Notes: a model not told the origin generated them from the sequence alone. DNA of 32,966 nt from Anaerobiospirillum succiniciproducens DSM 6400 (GCF_000482845.1 NZ_AXWV01000048.1:1-32966); one strand, 5' to 3'. Shown: positions 1 to 7,859, numbered from the stretch's first letter. A program made the numbers and translations.

Positions 1-516
1 AGGATACTAACCACCTATGCCGTCAACAGAGTGCGGATAAGTCCAATAAGGATGTTTAACTTTGAACAACTTTTTTGGAACAGCAAGCCACTACTACTGA
101 AAGCAAGTAAGTAAAGCTAGCAATAGCCCCTGCTCTCATGCACATACCATTGCAATAGCCCCTGAAGATCATTAACGGCAAGCACCAAAGCGCCTTTAAC
201 AGTTAAGCATGCTCCCTGCTGCGATTACAGCATCTAAGCTAAATGGTATTGACTAGAAATATTATTGCTGTTGTAAGCTTTGCACCGCTTTTTACAAGAC
301 CGCCTACTGGCGGTCTTTTGCTATCTGCATCTGCAACATGATGTCAATGAATGGCTACAATCAAGCTAAGTCTTGTCAGCATGTACTCAAGATGAATTTT
401 TGACCCGTAATGAGTGCTTTGATGGCACTATTATCTCTGCTCTAGCGTGACCGCATGAATAGCTTGCATGAATAGCTTGCCTAAACAGCATGCTTGAATA
501 ACAAGCTTCAAAAGCT
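1..516. other. Gene-free stretch at window start
   Basis: I see no convincing coding region here. The stretch holds a 13-base direct repeat (GCAATAGCCCCTG at 120-132 and 152-164), a plus-strand terminator at 296-320 and a perfect 13-base tandem duplication (GCATGAATAGCTT twice, 453-478). The terminator implies a plus-strand transcript that either enters from before the window or is a small RNA within 1-295. A TTGACT hexamer at 249-254 could be a -35 element, but I cannot place a matching -10. Confidence 0.5.
296..320 (+). terminator. Rho-independent terminator
   Basis: A nine-base-pair stem, AAGACCGCC (296-304) with GGCGGTCTT (309-317), closes a TACT loop and runs into a short T tract. The T run lies on the plus-strand side, so it ends a plus-strand transcript whose gene I cannot identify. 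Confidence 0.8.
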
Positions 517-1314
517 TTAGGCTGGACGCTTAACGTTGATGCCAAAGCGATACATCAAATAGCTTTTTATATCGCTGCCGAGTCGAAACTTACCAGCATC
601 TTTGAGCACGGCATTTGGATTGCTCTTGAGCTGCAGCCTGAACTCATCATTAAGCGGCTTGCTGATGACTAGATGGCATGGCACTAAGAGCAGTACTGGA
701 TTTTTAGACATGGCAGTGGCTGCGCTACGAGTGTACTTGCTGCCCTCTTCTTTAGATAACTTAGGATGAGAGAGAATCGCTAAGTCTGAATAGCTAATCA
801 AGCGTGGGTGTGTGCTCAAAAAGTTTGTATGCAAAAAATTTTGGATTTTTCCAAGCTGCTCACCAGATAGAACAGTGCAGTCTACTTTTGGGATCAGTGA
901 ACTAAGCTCGCTTAAGGTACGCGCACTCATGGGAGTAAGAGACTTTAGATAGGCATAGTCAATTTGCGCTACGTACTCTTGAGGGTCTCTCTTTTCTGCA
1001 TAAATAGCTGCATAAGGGTGTTGCCCTGGAAAGACATACACGTACTTTTTGAACTGAGGTACCGCGCCAAAGATACGGCCTAAAGCCTCTCTTAATCTCA
1101 ATGCAGTTTCCATAGCATCAAGATCTTCACAAAAGCTTACATCAGGTACTGGTTGAGGGCGGAGTGCGGCAAGTTTGTCTTTAAAGAGGTCAATATCCTT
1201 GGGAGTTATGAGTCCTAAGATGGTATGGCCATGAATGAAGGCAATTAGATCACCAAGCACGGTTGCGAGGGTAAATTGCATCACACTTCCTGTTAATGCA
1301 TTCGTTAAAGCCAT
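517..1314 (-). CDS. Methylated-DNA--protein-cysteine methyltransferase-like protein
   Basis: The last third matches the DNA-binding/active-site domain of O6-alkylguanine-DNA alkyltransferases (Ogt/MGMT). There is a Y-S-D-L-A helix start (family form YGELA), then R-S-A-A-T-A-M-S-K-N-P and the active-site motif VPCHLVI with the acceptor Cys at residue 213 and His at 214. The usual form is PCHRV, so the Arg is replaced by Leu. Such proteins move the alkyl group from damaged guanine irreversibly onto this Cys. At 265 residues it is longer than a typical Ogt (about 160-180). The first 150 residues resemble nothing I know, and there is an insertion between PCH and the C-terminal G-K-F-R-L-G segment. 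The ATG at 1314 follows a GGAG. It is flanked by non-coding DNA, so apparently monocistronic. Because a Cys is present it should be an alkyltransferase, not an alkyltransferase-like (ATL) protein. The family call is fairly firm; activity is inferred. Confidence 0.7.
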   Translation of the reverse strand: MALTNALTGSVMQFTLATVLGDLIAFIHGHTILGLITPKDIDLFKDKLAALRPQPVPDVSFCEDLDAMETALRLREALGRIFGAVPQFKKYVYVFPGQHPYAAIYAEKRDPQEYVAQIDYAYLKSLTPMSARTLSELSSLIPKVDCTVLSGEQLGKIQNFLHTNFLSTHPRLISYSDLAILSHPKLSKEEGSKYTRSAATAMSKNPVLLLVPCHLVISKPLNDEFRLQLKSNPNAVLKDAGKFRLGSDIKSYLMYRFGINVKRPA

Positions 1315-1471
1315 GTTGACAGCTCCATATACCTTAACAAGAGACAGATTAGCTAAGTGATAACACTACTATCGGACGTCAGGGCGGAAGTCGATGGTCT
1401 ACAGACTAAATAATATGGTTGTAGACATATAAGACGATTAGCCCGATAGCACATCCTGCATCATGAATACT

Positions 1472-1486
1472 GTACATAATATGTAC
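1472..1486. promoter_or_regulatory. Perfect 15-bp palindrome
   Basis: GTACATA-A-TATGTAC is a perfect inverted repeat between the minus-strand alkyltransferase gene and the plus-strand 6S RNA promoter. It could be an operator for either, but nothing in the sequence says which factor binds. Confidence 0.3.
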
Positions 1487-1606
1487 TAAGATAGCCTTAC
1501 AAAAAGCGGAAAGACAAGCTATTTTGCAGCGCGTAACAGATCAATCTTATCGCGCAATGGCCCTCAATACAAGGGATTTATTTACCTATAAAAAGCCCGT
1601 GAATAC

Positions 1607-1634
1607 TTGTATTCAGACGGTGATATGCTATTAT
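1607..1634 (+). promoter_or_regulatory. Sigma70-type promoter of the 6S RNA gene
   Basis: TTGTAT (-35, 1607-1612) and TATTAT (-10, 1629-1634) are separated by 16 bases. The predicted start near 1641 coincides with the first base pairs of the closing stem of the 6S RNA. The -35 lies inside the inverted repeat GAATAC-TT-GTATTC (1601-1614). Confidence 0.6.
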
Positions 1635-1641
1635 GAACTTA

Positions 1642-1855
1642 GGCTGATGGTGTCTCGAATGAACGCCAGCCTGTATTGCCCTGAGCCGATATTACTAGAT
1701 TGGGAGATCTTCCTGAGTTCCGATGAGCACGCCTAAACTGTTTAAGTTTACTTAGGCAGTCCCTTGAGAAGCCGAGCGAGCCACAGGTTTCCCACCTTGA
1801 ACTTCCTGGTTCAAGGAGCTTAATATGGTAACGTCATCTCTTGTACCATCAGTCC
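1642..1855 (+). ncRNA. ssrS: 6S RNA
   Basis: 6S RNA mimics an open promoter and binds the sigma70 RNA polymerase holoenzyme, lowering transcription in stationary phase. The segment 1679-1693 is identical to the conserved 5' part of E. coli 6S RNA (CCCTGAGCCGATATT). Further on, ACCTTGAAC-TTCCT-GGTTCAAGG (hairpin arms 1796-1802 and 1809-1815) matches its conserved 3' hairpin. The two ends pair perfectly, CTGATGGT (1644-1651) with ACCATCAG (1845-1852), giving the family's single long rod of about 210 nt, slightly above the E. coli 184 nt. A promoter lies at the correct distance upstream and a terminator 32 nt downstream. The ygfA (5-formyltetrahydrofolate cyclo-ligase) gene that follows ssrS in many gammaproteobacteria is absent. 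The exact ends are inferred from pairing and may be processed. Confidence 0.9.
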
Positions 1856-1886
1856 TATTCACATCAAGCGTATCAACGCAACAATT

Positions 1887-1909
1887 AAAGGCCATCAGGG
1901 CCTTTTTTT
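1887..1909 (+). terminator. Terminator after 6S RNA
   Basis: AAAGGCC (1887-1893) pairs with GGCCTTT (1899-1905) around a five-base loop, and a run of T follows. It lies just after the 6S RNA on the same strand. Confidence 0.85.
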
Positions 1910-2646
1910 GTGCCCGCAAGCTGCAGCTGCAGCCAACTCCACGCACTCAAAATCATCAGCTCTACCTTACTGCAGATCGCTCAGCTACCTACTCAAGACC
2001 CTCACTCATCAGCTACAGCGCTCTCTATAACTTTGAGTTAAGACTTATCATGGCCACTGATACGATCTTAGTACTAGCACTGCTTATATGACGCAAGATC
2101 TCAGCAATAGCTCTCTTAAAGCCGGCAGTTACGTTGGTCTTGATAAAGCTCATAATCCATTCCATGCATGGACTTGCGCACTGATGCTGGCAATGCCTTT
2201 CTTAGCATCGCCTCAGTAGCATAGATTCGATCGCTACATTAACCTCATCTTGCATTAGTAAGTCTTTGCTGCAGTAGCTTGTGAGTAATGAATCCGCATA
2301 TCTGAGGTATGCGCCAATATGCTGCTTAGAGAGAGTCTCCCTTTTCTACGGTTCAAGGTTTCAGGCTATGGGCTTTGATGTTTTCAACGTGCTTTTATTT
2401 TGCCGTTAATTGCTCTTGAGAAAGAATTGGCAGCGTGGACATAGTGCTGTTTGTGCATCGTGATGGCATCAAGGTGCAACTTTATCAAAATGTTTTGTTG
2501 TTGCAAAAGTAAGGTCGTTGCAGCTGAGAAATGCTGATGCAATAAGGATTTTTGGGCGGATAGCGTTGCTTTTTCTCTGTGTTTTAGGGTCAGTTTTGTC
2601 CTCAAAAGTAACTTGCAAATGATATTTGTTTTCATGTCCAATAGCA

Positions 2647-2689
2647 TTAGTTTCCATTGGAAATCTATTTGTTTTACAATGGAAACTAA
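2647..2689. repeat. Perfect 13-bp inverted repeat, operator-like
   Basis: TTAGTTTCCATTG (2647-2659) and CAATGGAAACTAA (2677-2689) are exact reverse complements separated by 17 bases. The left arm also overlaps a smaller palindrome, TTTCCA-T-TGGAAA (2651-2663). The pattern of two TTTCC/GGAAA half-sites around a promoter-sized spacer resembles operators of small DNA-binding antitoxins, but no such gene is next to it. It may be an orphaned operator or a hairpin. Confidence 0.5.
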
Positions 2690-2770
2690 TTTGAAGCCAT
2701 GAGTGATTTTAGTAAGTTGTTCATTGCTTCGTAGGCAAAGCCTAAATACGACTTTGCTTGGCGATATACG

Positions 2771-2802
2771 AAAAAGGCAGCCATAAGAAACTTATGAAGC
2801 CG
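2771..2802 (-). terminator. Hairpin with T tract on the minus strand
   Basis: Read on the minus strand, GGCTTCATAAG pairs with CTTATGGCTGCC around a TTT loop and runs into TTTTT. It has terminator form, but I see no minus-strand gene that it would end. Confidence 0.5.
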
Positions 2803-3081
2803 TTTAATTAGCATGCTGCTAAACATCTAGTTTGGCTGAGTGGTGCTTTAGATAGTTGATATGCACATTTAAAGGTGCTCTGGCTTACTTAGCGATCTTT
2901 TATGAAGATAAGAGCTGCATGACATGCTGCTTATGCTTTAGCTGATTATTTTGCAGTGTTCTTATCTTGTTTGTTTTGTGCAAGTCCCTGCCCATCGAAT
3001 TGTCTCCATAATGACGGTAACAATCATGCAAGATCTTACACCTTCACCAATCATTTGCATTTGCATCGAAAAGGTATCGGT

Positions 3082-4083
3082 ATGACTCAAGAGACAATTA
3101 AGCCAATGGAGGCTGCTATCCCTGAATCAAAGCTCAAGCATATGCCTATCAACATGTTTGCTATTGTGATGGGTCTTGCGGGCTTTTCACTCACCTGCCA
3201 TGCTGTTGTAGGTAATGAAACTCTCGATCTTATAACTGCCTTGCTTGCCTCAGCTGTCTTTGTGATCTTAACTTTCTTCTATGCCCTTAAGATCATCAAG
3301 TATCCTCAGGCAGTAGTGGAGGAGGCTAATCATCCAGTAAAGCTCAGTTTCTTCCCTGCATTCTCAATTAGCTTACTGCTGCTCTCATCAGTATGGCTTA
3401 AGTATGACTTTGCTGTTTATCTGTGGCTTGCAGGATGTACCTTACAGCTCATCTTAACCTTGTTTGTTCTGTACTCTTTAGTCCATAAGACCTTTAGCAT
3501 CAATCACGTCAACCCTGCTTGGTTTATTCCGGTTGCTGGCCCTCTGATTGTGCCAATGGCAGGTACTCAACTTGGCTATGGCTTTATCTCAACCATTGCC
3601 TATCCAATTGGCTTTATCTTCTGGATCTTGCTCTTTACCATTTTGCTTTACCGCTTGGTATTCCACGATCCACTGCCACCAAAGTTAGTACCGATGCTGT
3701 GCATTATGCTAGCACCACCATCAGTAGCTGCCCTGTCATATCACGCAATTGATCATTACTATGCAGCGCCAGGCGCTCACTCAAGCCCAGTGGTACTGAT
3801 GCTCTACGGCATTGCATGGTTTGTGTTTGTATTCTTACTTACAAACATTAAGCGCTTTATCAAGGCACCTTTCTTCTTATCAGCATGGGCCTACTCATTC
3901 CCTGTAGCAGCCTTTATCTTAGCTACCAAGAAGTTAGTGCCGGAGTTTAGTGCACCAGAATACCTATCAGTGCTGAACTTAATTGACTACACCTTATGGG
4001 GCCTCTTTGCCCTGCTCATTACTTACCTTTTCGTCAGAACCTCCATTCTGATTGCAAAGGGCAAAATCTGCGTCCCTGAATAA
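3082..4083 (+). CDS. TDT-family (TehA/SLAC1-like) membrane transporter
   Basis: A 333-residue, strongly hydrophobic protein with about ten predicted membrane helices. It opens with a short polar N-terminus and the segment PINMFAIVMGLAGFSLTCHA, which fits the first helix of the tellurite-resistance/dicarboxylate transporter (TDT) family (TehA, Mae1, SLAC1), where a P-x-x-x-F-x-I-V-x-G-x-A-G pattern is typical. Members are anion channels or C4-dicarboxylate/sulfite carriers in the cytoplasmic membrane. In a succinate-related metabolism a dicarboxylate or anion export role would make sense, but the substrate cannot be read from sequence. The frame is open back to a GTG at 2956; I chose the ATG at 3082 because AAGG lies eight bases upstream and the product then starts at the family's usual N-terminus. 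It is followed by its own terminator and has no operon partner. Confidence 0.8.
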   Translation: MTQETIKPMEAAIPESKLKHMPINMFAIVMGLAGFSLTCHAVVGNETLDLITALLASAVFVILTFFYALKIIKYPQAVVEEANHPVKLSFFPAFSISLLLLSSVWLKYDFAVYLWLAGCTLQLILTLFVLYSLVHKTFSINHVNPAWFIPVAGPLIVPMAGTQLGYGFISTIAYPIGFIFWILLFTILLYRLVFHDPLPPKLVPMLCIMLAPPSVAALSYHAIDHYYAAPGAHSSPVVLMLYGIAWFVFVFLLTNIKRFIKAPFFLSAWAYSFPVAAFILATKKLVPEFSAPEYLSVLNLIDYTLWGLFALLITYLFVRTSILIAKGKICVPE

Positions 4084-4182
4084 GGTGCATCATGCATTAA
4101 GGCCCAGTCTCTGCCTCAAATAAAGGCGACAGCTTTAATACATGTGAAACAGAATACGATTGTAGACAATACATGGAAAGCT

Positions 4183-4216
4183 AAAAGGCATCGGAGGAGT
4201 CTTCGGTGCCTTTTTT
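4183..4216 (+). terminator. Terminator after the TDT transporter
   Basis: AAAAGGCATCGG pairs, with two wobbles, with TCGGTGCCTTTT around an AGGAGTCT loop and ends in TTTTTT. It lies 100 bases after the transporter stop. Confidence 0.8.
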
Positions 4217-4259
4217 GATCCTAACGACTAAAGTTACATCAATACCATCGTGGCCGCAT

Positions 4260-4357
4260 GGCTATGATCCGGCAGCAAAGGCATGCCCTGTCACGGCTAT
4301 GATTCTGTCGCGAAAGCATAGCCAGCCAGGCTATGCTGCGATAGCGAAATGTTTGCC
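4260..4357. repeat. Three tandem palindromic repeats
   Basis: Three imperfect copies of a roughly 28-base unit lie side by side at 4260-4287, 4295-4323 and 4329-4357. Each begins GGCTATG and ends in a near reverse complement (GCATGCC, CATAGCC, TTTGCC), with an internal G-C-R-A-A-A-G-like segment. Each unit could fold as a short hairpin. This resembles REP-like extragenic palindromes. Confidence 0.55.
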
Positions 4358-4481
4358 TGTTAAGTCTATGTGGCAGATAGCTAATGCATTTGTGATTGTG
4401 AAAAGTGCTTTTTATTGCAGTTAGTTGGCTGCAGCTGGACTTTGATTTTTTCTTACATGGTTGCTAATAATTGGTTTTAGT

Positions 4482-4667
4482 ATGCAAGCAAGTTTATTGA
4501 AAAGATTAAAGGGCATGGTCGACAGCTTCGATGCATACAAGTCTTGTTTAGCTTACTTAGAGCAAATAGCGCTGTTGCCTTATGGTACCGATGAAGATAT
4601 GACCGCACTAACAAGAGCAGAGTTAGAGCTTAGTCGTGGGCGTAAAGCTAGGCTTGATATAGCTTAA
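4482..4667 (+). CDS. Possible small protein, unknown function
   Basis: An open frame of 61 codons from ATG (a TTG at 4461 would add seven). The product is mostly charged and helical (MQASLLKRLKGMV... ending RGRKARLDIA). I recognise no family. No clear ribosome binding site precedes the ATG, and it stands alone between the palindromic repeats and the GGGtGRT terminator on the other strand. It reads like protein but may be chance. Confidence 0.3.
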   Translation: MQASLLKRLKGMVDSFDAYKSCLAYLEQIALLPYGTDEDMTALTRAELELSRGRKARLDIA

Positions 4668-4772
4668 TCGTGGTGGTATGGCAGAGATTGAGACGGGCTG
4701 CAAACTTCGGTCTTTGATAATTGGTGGGGAAGTGGTTGAGGGAGTAATTTTGTTGAGGTTTGTTGAGGCGAT

Positions 4773-4795
4773 AAAAAAGGGCCTTGCGGCCCTTT
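4773..4795 (-). terminator. Terminator of the NifU-like/GGGtGRT operon
   Basis: On the minus strand, AAAGGGCC-GCAA-GGCCC is followed by TTTTTT. It lies 50 bases beyond the GGGtGRT stop codon. Confidence 0.9.
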
Positions 4796-4844
4796 AGTAT
4801 TAGAAGATGTATATACATCTCTTTCTTATTTCAATTAGGTATTT

Positions 4845-5849
4845 TTACTTCTTGTTTAAAGCCTGGTCTACAGCAACAGCGATAGCTACAGTTGCGCCAA
4901 CCATTGGGTTGTTACCCATACCTAAGAAGCCCATCATCTCAACGTGAGCAGGAACTGATGAAGAACCAGCGAACTGAGCGTCAGAGTGCATACGACCCAT
5001 GGTGTCGGTCATACCGTATGAAGCAGGACCAGCGGCCATGTTGTCTGGGTGTAAGGTACGACCGGTACCGCCACCAGATGCTACTGAGAAGTACTTCTTG
5101 CCCTGTTCTACGCACTCTTTCTTGTAAGTGCCTGCTACTGGGTGCTGGAAGCGAGTTGGGTTGGTGGAGTTACCAGTAATGGAAACGTCAACACCCTCGT
5201 GGTGCATGATTGCTACGCCTTCGCGAACATCGTCAGCACCGAAGCAACGTACGTTAGCACGCTCGCCCTTTGAGTAAGGGATCTCTTTAACGATCTTGAG
5301 CTCACCAGTTGCATAGTCAAACTGAGTCTGAACATAGGTAAAGCCGTTGATACGGGAGATAATCTGAGCTGCGTCCTTGCCTAAGCCGTTTAAGATAACG
5401 CGCAGTGGAGTGTTACGTGCCTTGTTAGCGTTACGGGCAATACCGATAGCGCCTTCAGCAGCAGCGAAAGACTCGTGACCAGCTAAGAAAGCAAAGCACT
5501 TGGTCTCGTCGCGTAATAACATTGCACCTAAGCCACCGTGGCCGATACCAACCTTACGGTCTTCAGCAACGGAACCAGGGATACAGAAAGCCTGCAGACC
5601 GATACCGATAGCATCAGCAGCGTCAGCAGCGCTCTTAACCTGCTTCTTTAAAGCGATAGCTGCACCAGCAACATAGGCCCAGCATGCGTTCTCAAAGGCG
5701 ATTGGCTGAATGCCGCGAACGATCTCGTATGGATCGAAGCCAGCATCCTTACAAATCTTGTGAGCCTCTTCGAGGTTAGCAATACCGTTCTCGTTTAAGG
5801 CTGCGTTTACTTTGTCAATACGACGCTCATAACTTTCAAATAAAGCCAT
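4845..5849 (-). CDS. GGGtGRT protein
   Basis: A 334-residue protein carrying the signature GGGTGRT at about residues 259-265, followed by conserved Gly/Met-rich sequence (M-A-A-G-P-A-S-Y-G-M-T-D-T-M-G-R-M-H). This family is named for that motif and has no established biochemical role. It is found mainly in anaerobes, typically next to an Fe-S scaffold-like protein. That is the arrangement here: the NifU-like gene ends 15 bases upstream, and AGGTG precedes this ATG, so the two are surely co-transcribed. No signal peptide or membrane helix is visible, so it should be cytoplasmic. The motif suggests a nucleotide- or cofactor-binding loop, but that is speculation. Family assignment is firm, function unknown. 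Confidence 0.9.
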   Translation of the reverse strand: MALFESYERRIDKVNAALNENGIANLEEAHKICKDAGFDPYEIVRGIQPIAFENACWAYVAGAAIALKKQVKSAADAADAIGIGLQAFCIPGSVAEDRKVGIGHGGLGAMLLRDETKCFAFLAGHESFAAAEGAIGIARNANKARNTPLRVILNGLGKDAAQIISRINGFTYVQTQFDYATGELKIVKEIPYSKGERANVRCFGADDVREGVAIMHHEGVDVSITGNSTNPTRFQHPVAGTYKKECVEQGKKYFSVASGGGTGRTLHPDNMAAGPASYGMTDTMGRMHSDAQFAGSSSVPAHVEMMGFLGMGNNPMVGATVAIAVAVDQALNKK

Positions 5850-5864
5850 TTTTAGTACACCTCA

Positions 5865-6563
5865 TTACTCATGTCTTGGGTCAATGTACTTGGCAGCGTC
5901 ATCGAACTGACCATAGTGACCTTTAACCTTGGCAATAGCCTCGGAACCCTTGATCTCTGGGTTGGCCTTTAAGGTATCGATTAACTTGCCTAAGTTTACG
6001 AACTCGTAGCCAACGATTTCATTGTCTTCGTTTAAAGCTAAACGGGTTACGTAACCCTCGGTCATTTCGAGGTAGCGAGCGCCCTTTGCCTTGGTACCGA
6101 ACATGGTACCAACCTGGCTGCGCAGAGTCTTACCTAAGTCTTCTAAGGAAGCACCGATTGGAAGACCACCCTCAGAGAAAGCAGTCTGGGTACGACCGTA
6201 AACGATCTGTAAGAATAACTCGCGCATAGCGGTGTTGATAGCATCGCACACGAGGTCGGTATTTAAAGCCTCAAGCAGGGTCTTGCCAGGTAAAATCTCA
6301 GAAGCCATAGCAGCTGAGTGAGTCATACCTGTACAGCCTAAGGTCTCAACCAGGGCTTCTTCAATGATACCGTCTTTAACGTTAAGGGTAAGCTTACATG
6401 CGCCCTGCTGAGGAGCACACCAGCCCACACCGTGAGTTAAACCAGAGATATCTTTGATTTCTTTAGCCTGAACCCACTTACCCTCCTCAGGGATTGGGGC
6501 AGGTCCATGGTATGCACCCTTCTTAACAGTGCACATTTGCTCTACTTCGTGTGAATAGATCAT
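5865..6563 (-). CDS. NifU-like iron-sulfur scaffold protein paired with GGGtGRT
   Basis: A 232-residue protein with an IscU/NifU-N-like core. E-T-L-G-C-T-G-M-T-H-S-A-A-M-A-S-E-I-L-P at about residues 73-92 corresponds to the scaffold segment G-C-x-x-S/A-x-A-S-S-x-M of NifU. Cysteines at residues 11, 49, 56, 77 and 106 include candidates for the three cluster ligands of the family (IscU has Cys37, 63 and 106). It is longer than IscU (about 128 residues), with an N-terminal extension and a C-terminal part that ends D-P-R-H-E. It is the first gene of the operon with GGGtGRT. AGGT precedes the ATG; an alternative ATG lies ten codons in. It may deliver an Fe-S cluster to, or act with, the GGGtGRT protein, but this is untested as far as I know. 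No iscS or nifS is nearby. Confidence 0.8.
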   Translation of the reverse strand: MIYSHEVEQMCTVKKGAYHGPAPIPEEGKWVQAKEIKDISGLTHGVGWCAPQQGACKLTLNVKDGIIEEALVETLGCTGMTHSAAMASEILPGKTLLEALNTDLVCDAINTAMRELFLQIVYGRTQTAFSEGGLPIGASLEDLGKTLRSQVGTMFGTKAKGARYLEMTEGYVTRLALNEDNEIVGYEFVNLGKLIDTLKANPEIKGSEAIAKVKGHYGQFDDAAKYIDPRHE

Positions 6564-6653
6564 TATGCGATACCTAATTGACTAAAATCCTAACATCGTT
6601 TTTCTTCTAGCTTGATGAGCGTGTCGCACTCACCTAGTTGAGAAAACGATTCA

Positions 6654-6674
6654 ATTATAGCGATAAACTTTATC
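6654..6674 (-). promoter_or_regulatory. -10 element and palindrome upstream of the NifU-like operon
   Basis: A perfect TATAAT (6654-6659 on the minus strand) lies 91 bases before the start codon. Just upstream is the perfect palindrome GATAAA-C-TTTATC (6662-6674), close to where the -35 should be; I see no good -35 hexamer. This suggests control by a DNA-binding protein at the palindrome. The remaining 6675-7007 contains nothing I can support. Confidence 0.5.
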
Positions 6675-7007
6675 TTTTGCAGATCTATTTGCAAAGAGTT
6701 GAAGCACTTTTTTACAGAATTTGATATATACGGCATTTCTTAATTAATGCCCTTGCATGCACCACGCACTATCTTTAGGCACAAATACCCTCAAATCCAC
6801 TAATTCTGTTCGCTCTGTACGGTTCAAAACAAGATACATATCCTATTTGCAAGGTTTTGCAAAACCATTCAGTGAGCTTACACTTGTCTTACAAGCTGTA
6901 GCCTTTAATCAAGCTTCTAGCCCTATTTATCCCATCAATAACTCTTAATTGCTCTTTGTAGTTACCAAAAGATCAACCATATTTACAATAGCCACCTATA
7001 AAGTGAA

Positions 7008-7027
7008 AGGCCCGCATATGCGGGCCT
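7008..7027 (-). terminator. Terminator of trpBA
   Basis: A perfect 20-base palindrome, AGGCCCGCAT-ATGCGGGCCT, lies 53 bases beyond the trpA stop. On the minus strand it runs into TTCACTTT, so it should end the trp transcript. Confidence 0.8.
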
Positions 7028-7079
7028 AATAAATAAGAGCAATAACAGCAATAAGCTGTTTTTGTGGTTTGTAGCTAAA

Positions 7080-7859
7080 TTAGCTCATGGAACGAAGCGC
7101 GTCTTTCATTTGCTTGACGAAAGCGCCAACATGCTCTGGAGCGTCTTTTCCATATTGTTCTACGATCTTTATGATCGCGCTACCCACAATGGCACCATCT
7201 GATAAGGACGCCATCTCCACAGCCTGCTCAGGGGTGGTGATACCAATACCGACAGCACATGGAATGGAGGTGTGCTCGCGGATAGTAGCAACAATACCCT
7301 TGATGTCTTCAATCATCTTCTCGCGACTTTGATTGCCGCCTAATCCTGATACAACATAGATAAAGCCATTAGAGCTCTCAGCAATCGATGCCACACGACC
7401 TACGGACGATGGTGCGATTAAGCTAATGATATCGACGCCATGTACCTCAGCACTGGCATCAAACTCATCCTTTTCTTCTAAAGGCACATCAGGAAGTACC
7501 ATGCCCTGAACGCCAACATCGGCACAACGCTCCATGAAACGCTCAATACCGTAGTTGTAGACAGTGTTAGCGTAAGTCATGAACATGATTGGGATATGAA
7601 CATCCTTTCTAACGTTCTCAACAAACTCAAAGATGTCATCAGTAGTCAGTTCATGTTTCAAGGCACGCATAGTTGCTGCCTGAATAGAGGGGCTCTCAAC
7701 TACAGGATCAGAAAATGGGATGCCCAGCTGAATAATATCGGCACCAGCATCTTGCATTGCTTTCATGCAAGCTGCAGTAGTACTTAAATCAGGATCACCA
7801 CAGGTAATGAAAGGAATGAAAGCTTTGCCATTAGCAAAGGCATTTGCAAAATTACTCAT
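7080..7859 (-). CDS. trpA: Tryptophan synthase alpha chain, with altered active-site residues
   Basis: A 259-residue TIM-barrel protein whose family role is to cleave indole-3-glycerol phosphate to indole and glyceraldehyde 3-phosphate in complex with TrpB. The scaffold is clear: PFITCGDP (16-23), GIPFSDP (46-52), Y168, and the phosphate-binding GSAI (226-229). Aligned with E. coli TrpA, however, the catalytic Glu49 is Gln44 (CAG codon at 7728-7730), Asp60 is Glu55 with Gly61 replaced by Ser, and the loop-6 motif V-T-G containing Thr183 reads G-N-Q (Asn at 176). A Glu at the Asp60 position is known in some lineages; loss of Glu49 abolishes catalysis in E. coli. The gene may therefore encode an inactive or modified alpha chain. 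The ATG at 7859 overlaps the end of trpB by eight bases (ATGAGTAA) and is preceded by GAGG. A longer start at 7886 lies inside trpB and is unlikely. Confidence 0.9.
   Translation of the reverse strand: MSNFANAFANGKAFIPFITCGDPDLSTTAACMKAMQDAGADIIQLGIPFSDPVVESPSIQAATMRALKHELTTDDIFEFVENVRKDVHIPIMFMTYANTVYNYGIERFMERCADVGVQGMVLPDVPLEEKDEFDASAEVHGVDIISLIAPSSVGRVASIAESSNGFIYVVSGLGGNQSREKMIEDIKGIVATIREHTSIPCAVGIGITTPEQAVEMASLSDGAIVGSAIIKIVEQYGKDAPEHVGAFVKQMKDALRSMS

Larger units (their letters stand above)
1910..3081. other. Gene-free stretch between 6S RNA and the transporter
   Basis: No confident gene. Two overlapping minus-strand reading frames (2384-2657) have no family resemblance and compete in different frames, so I do not call them. 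The stretch contains a perfect 13-bp inverted repeat (2647-2689), a hairpin with a T run on the minus strand (2771-2802) and the transporter's upstream region. An 11-codon frame beginning ATG at 2699 ends in TAG at once. Confidence 0.5.

Noticed and set aside
1524-1736. Open frame of 70 codons on the plus strand
   Set aside because: It runs into the 6S RNA gene and its promoter and has no family resemblance.
2384-2657. Two overlapping minus-strand frames of 87 and 62 codons
   Set aside because: Different frames over the same DNA, no ribosome binding site and no recognisable domain; one start lies inside the inverted repeat.
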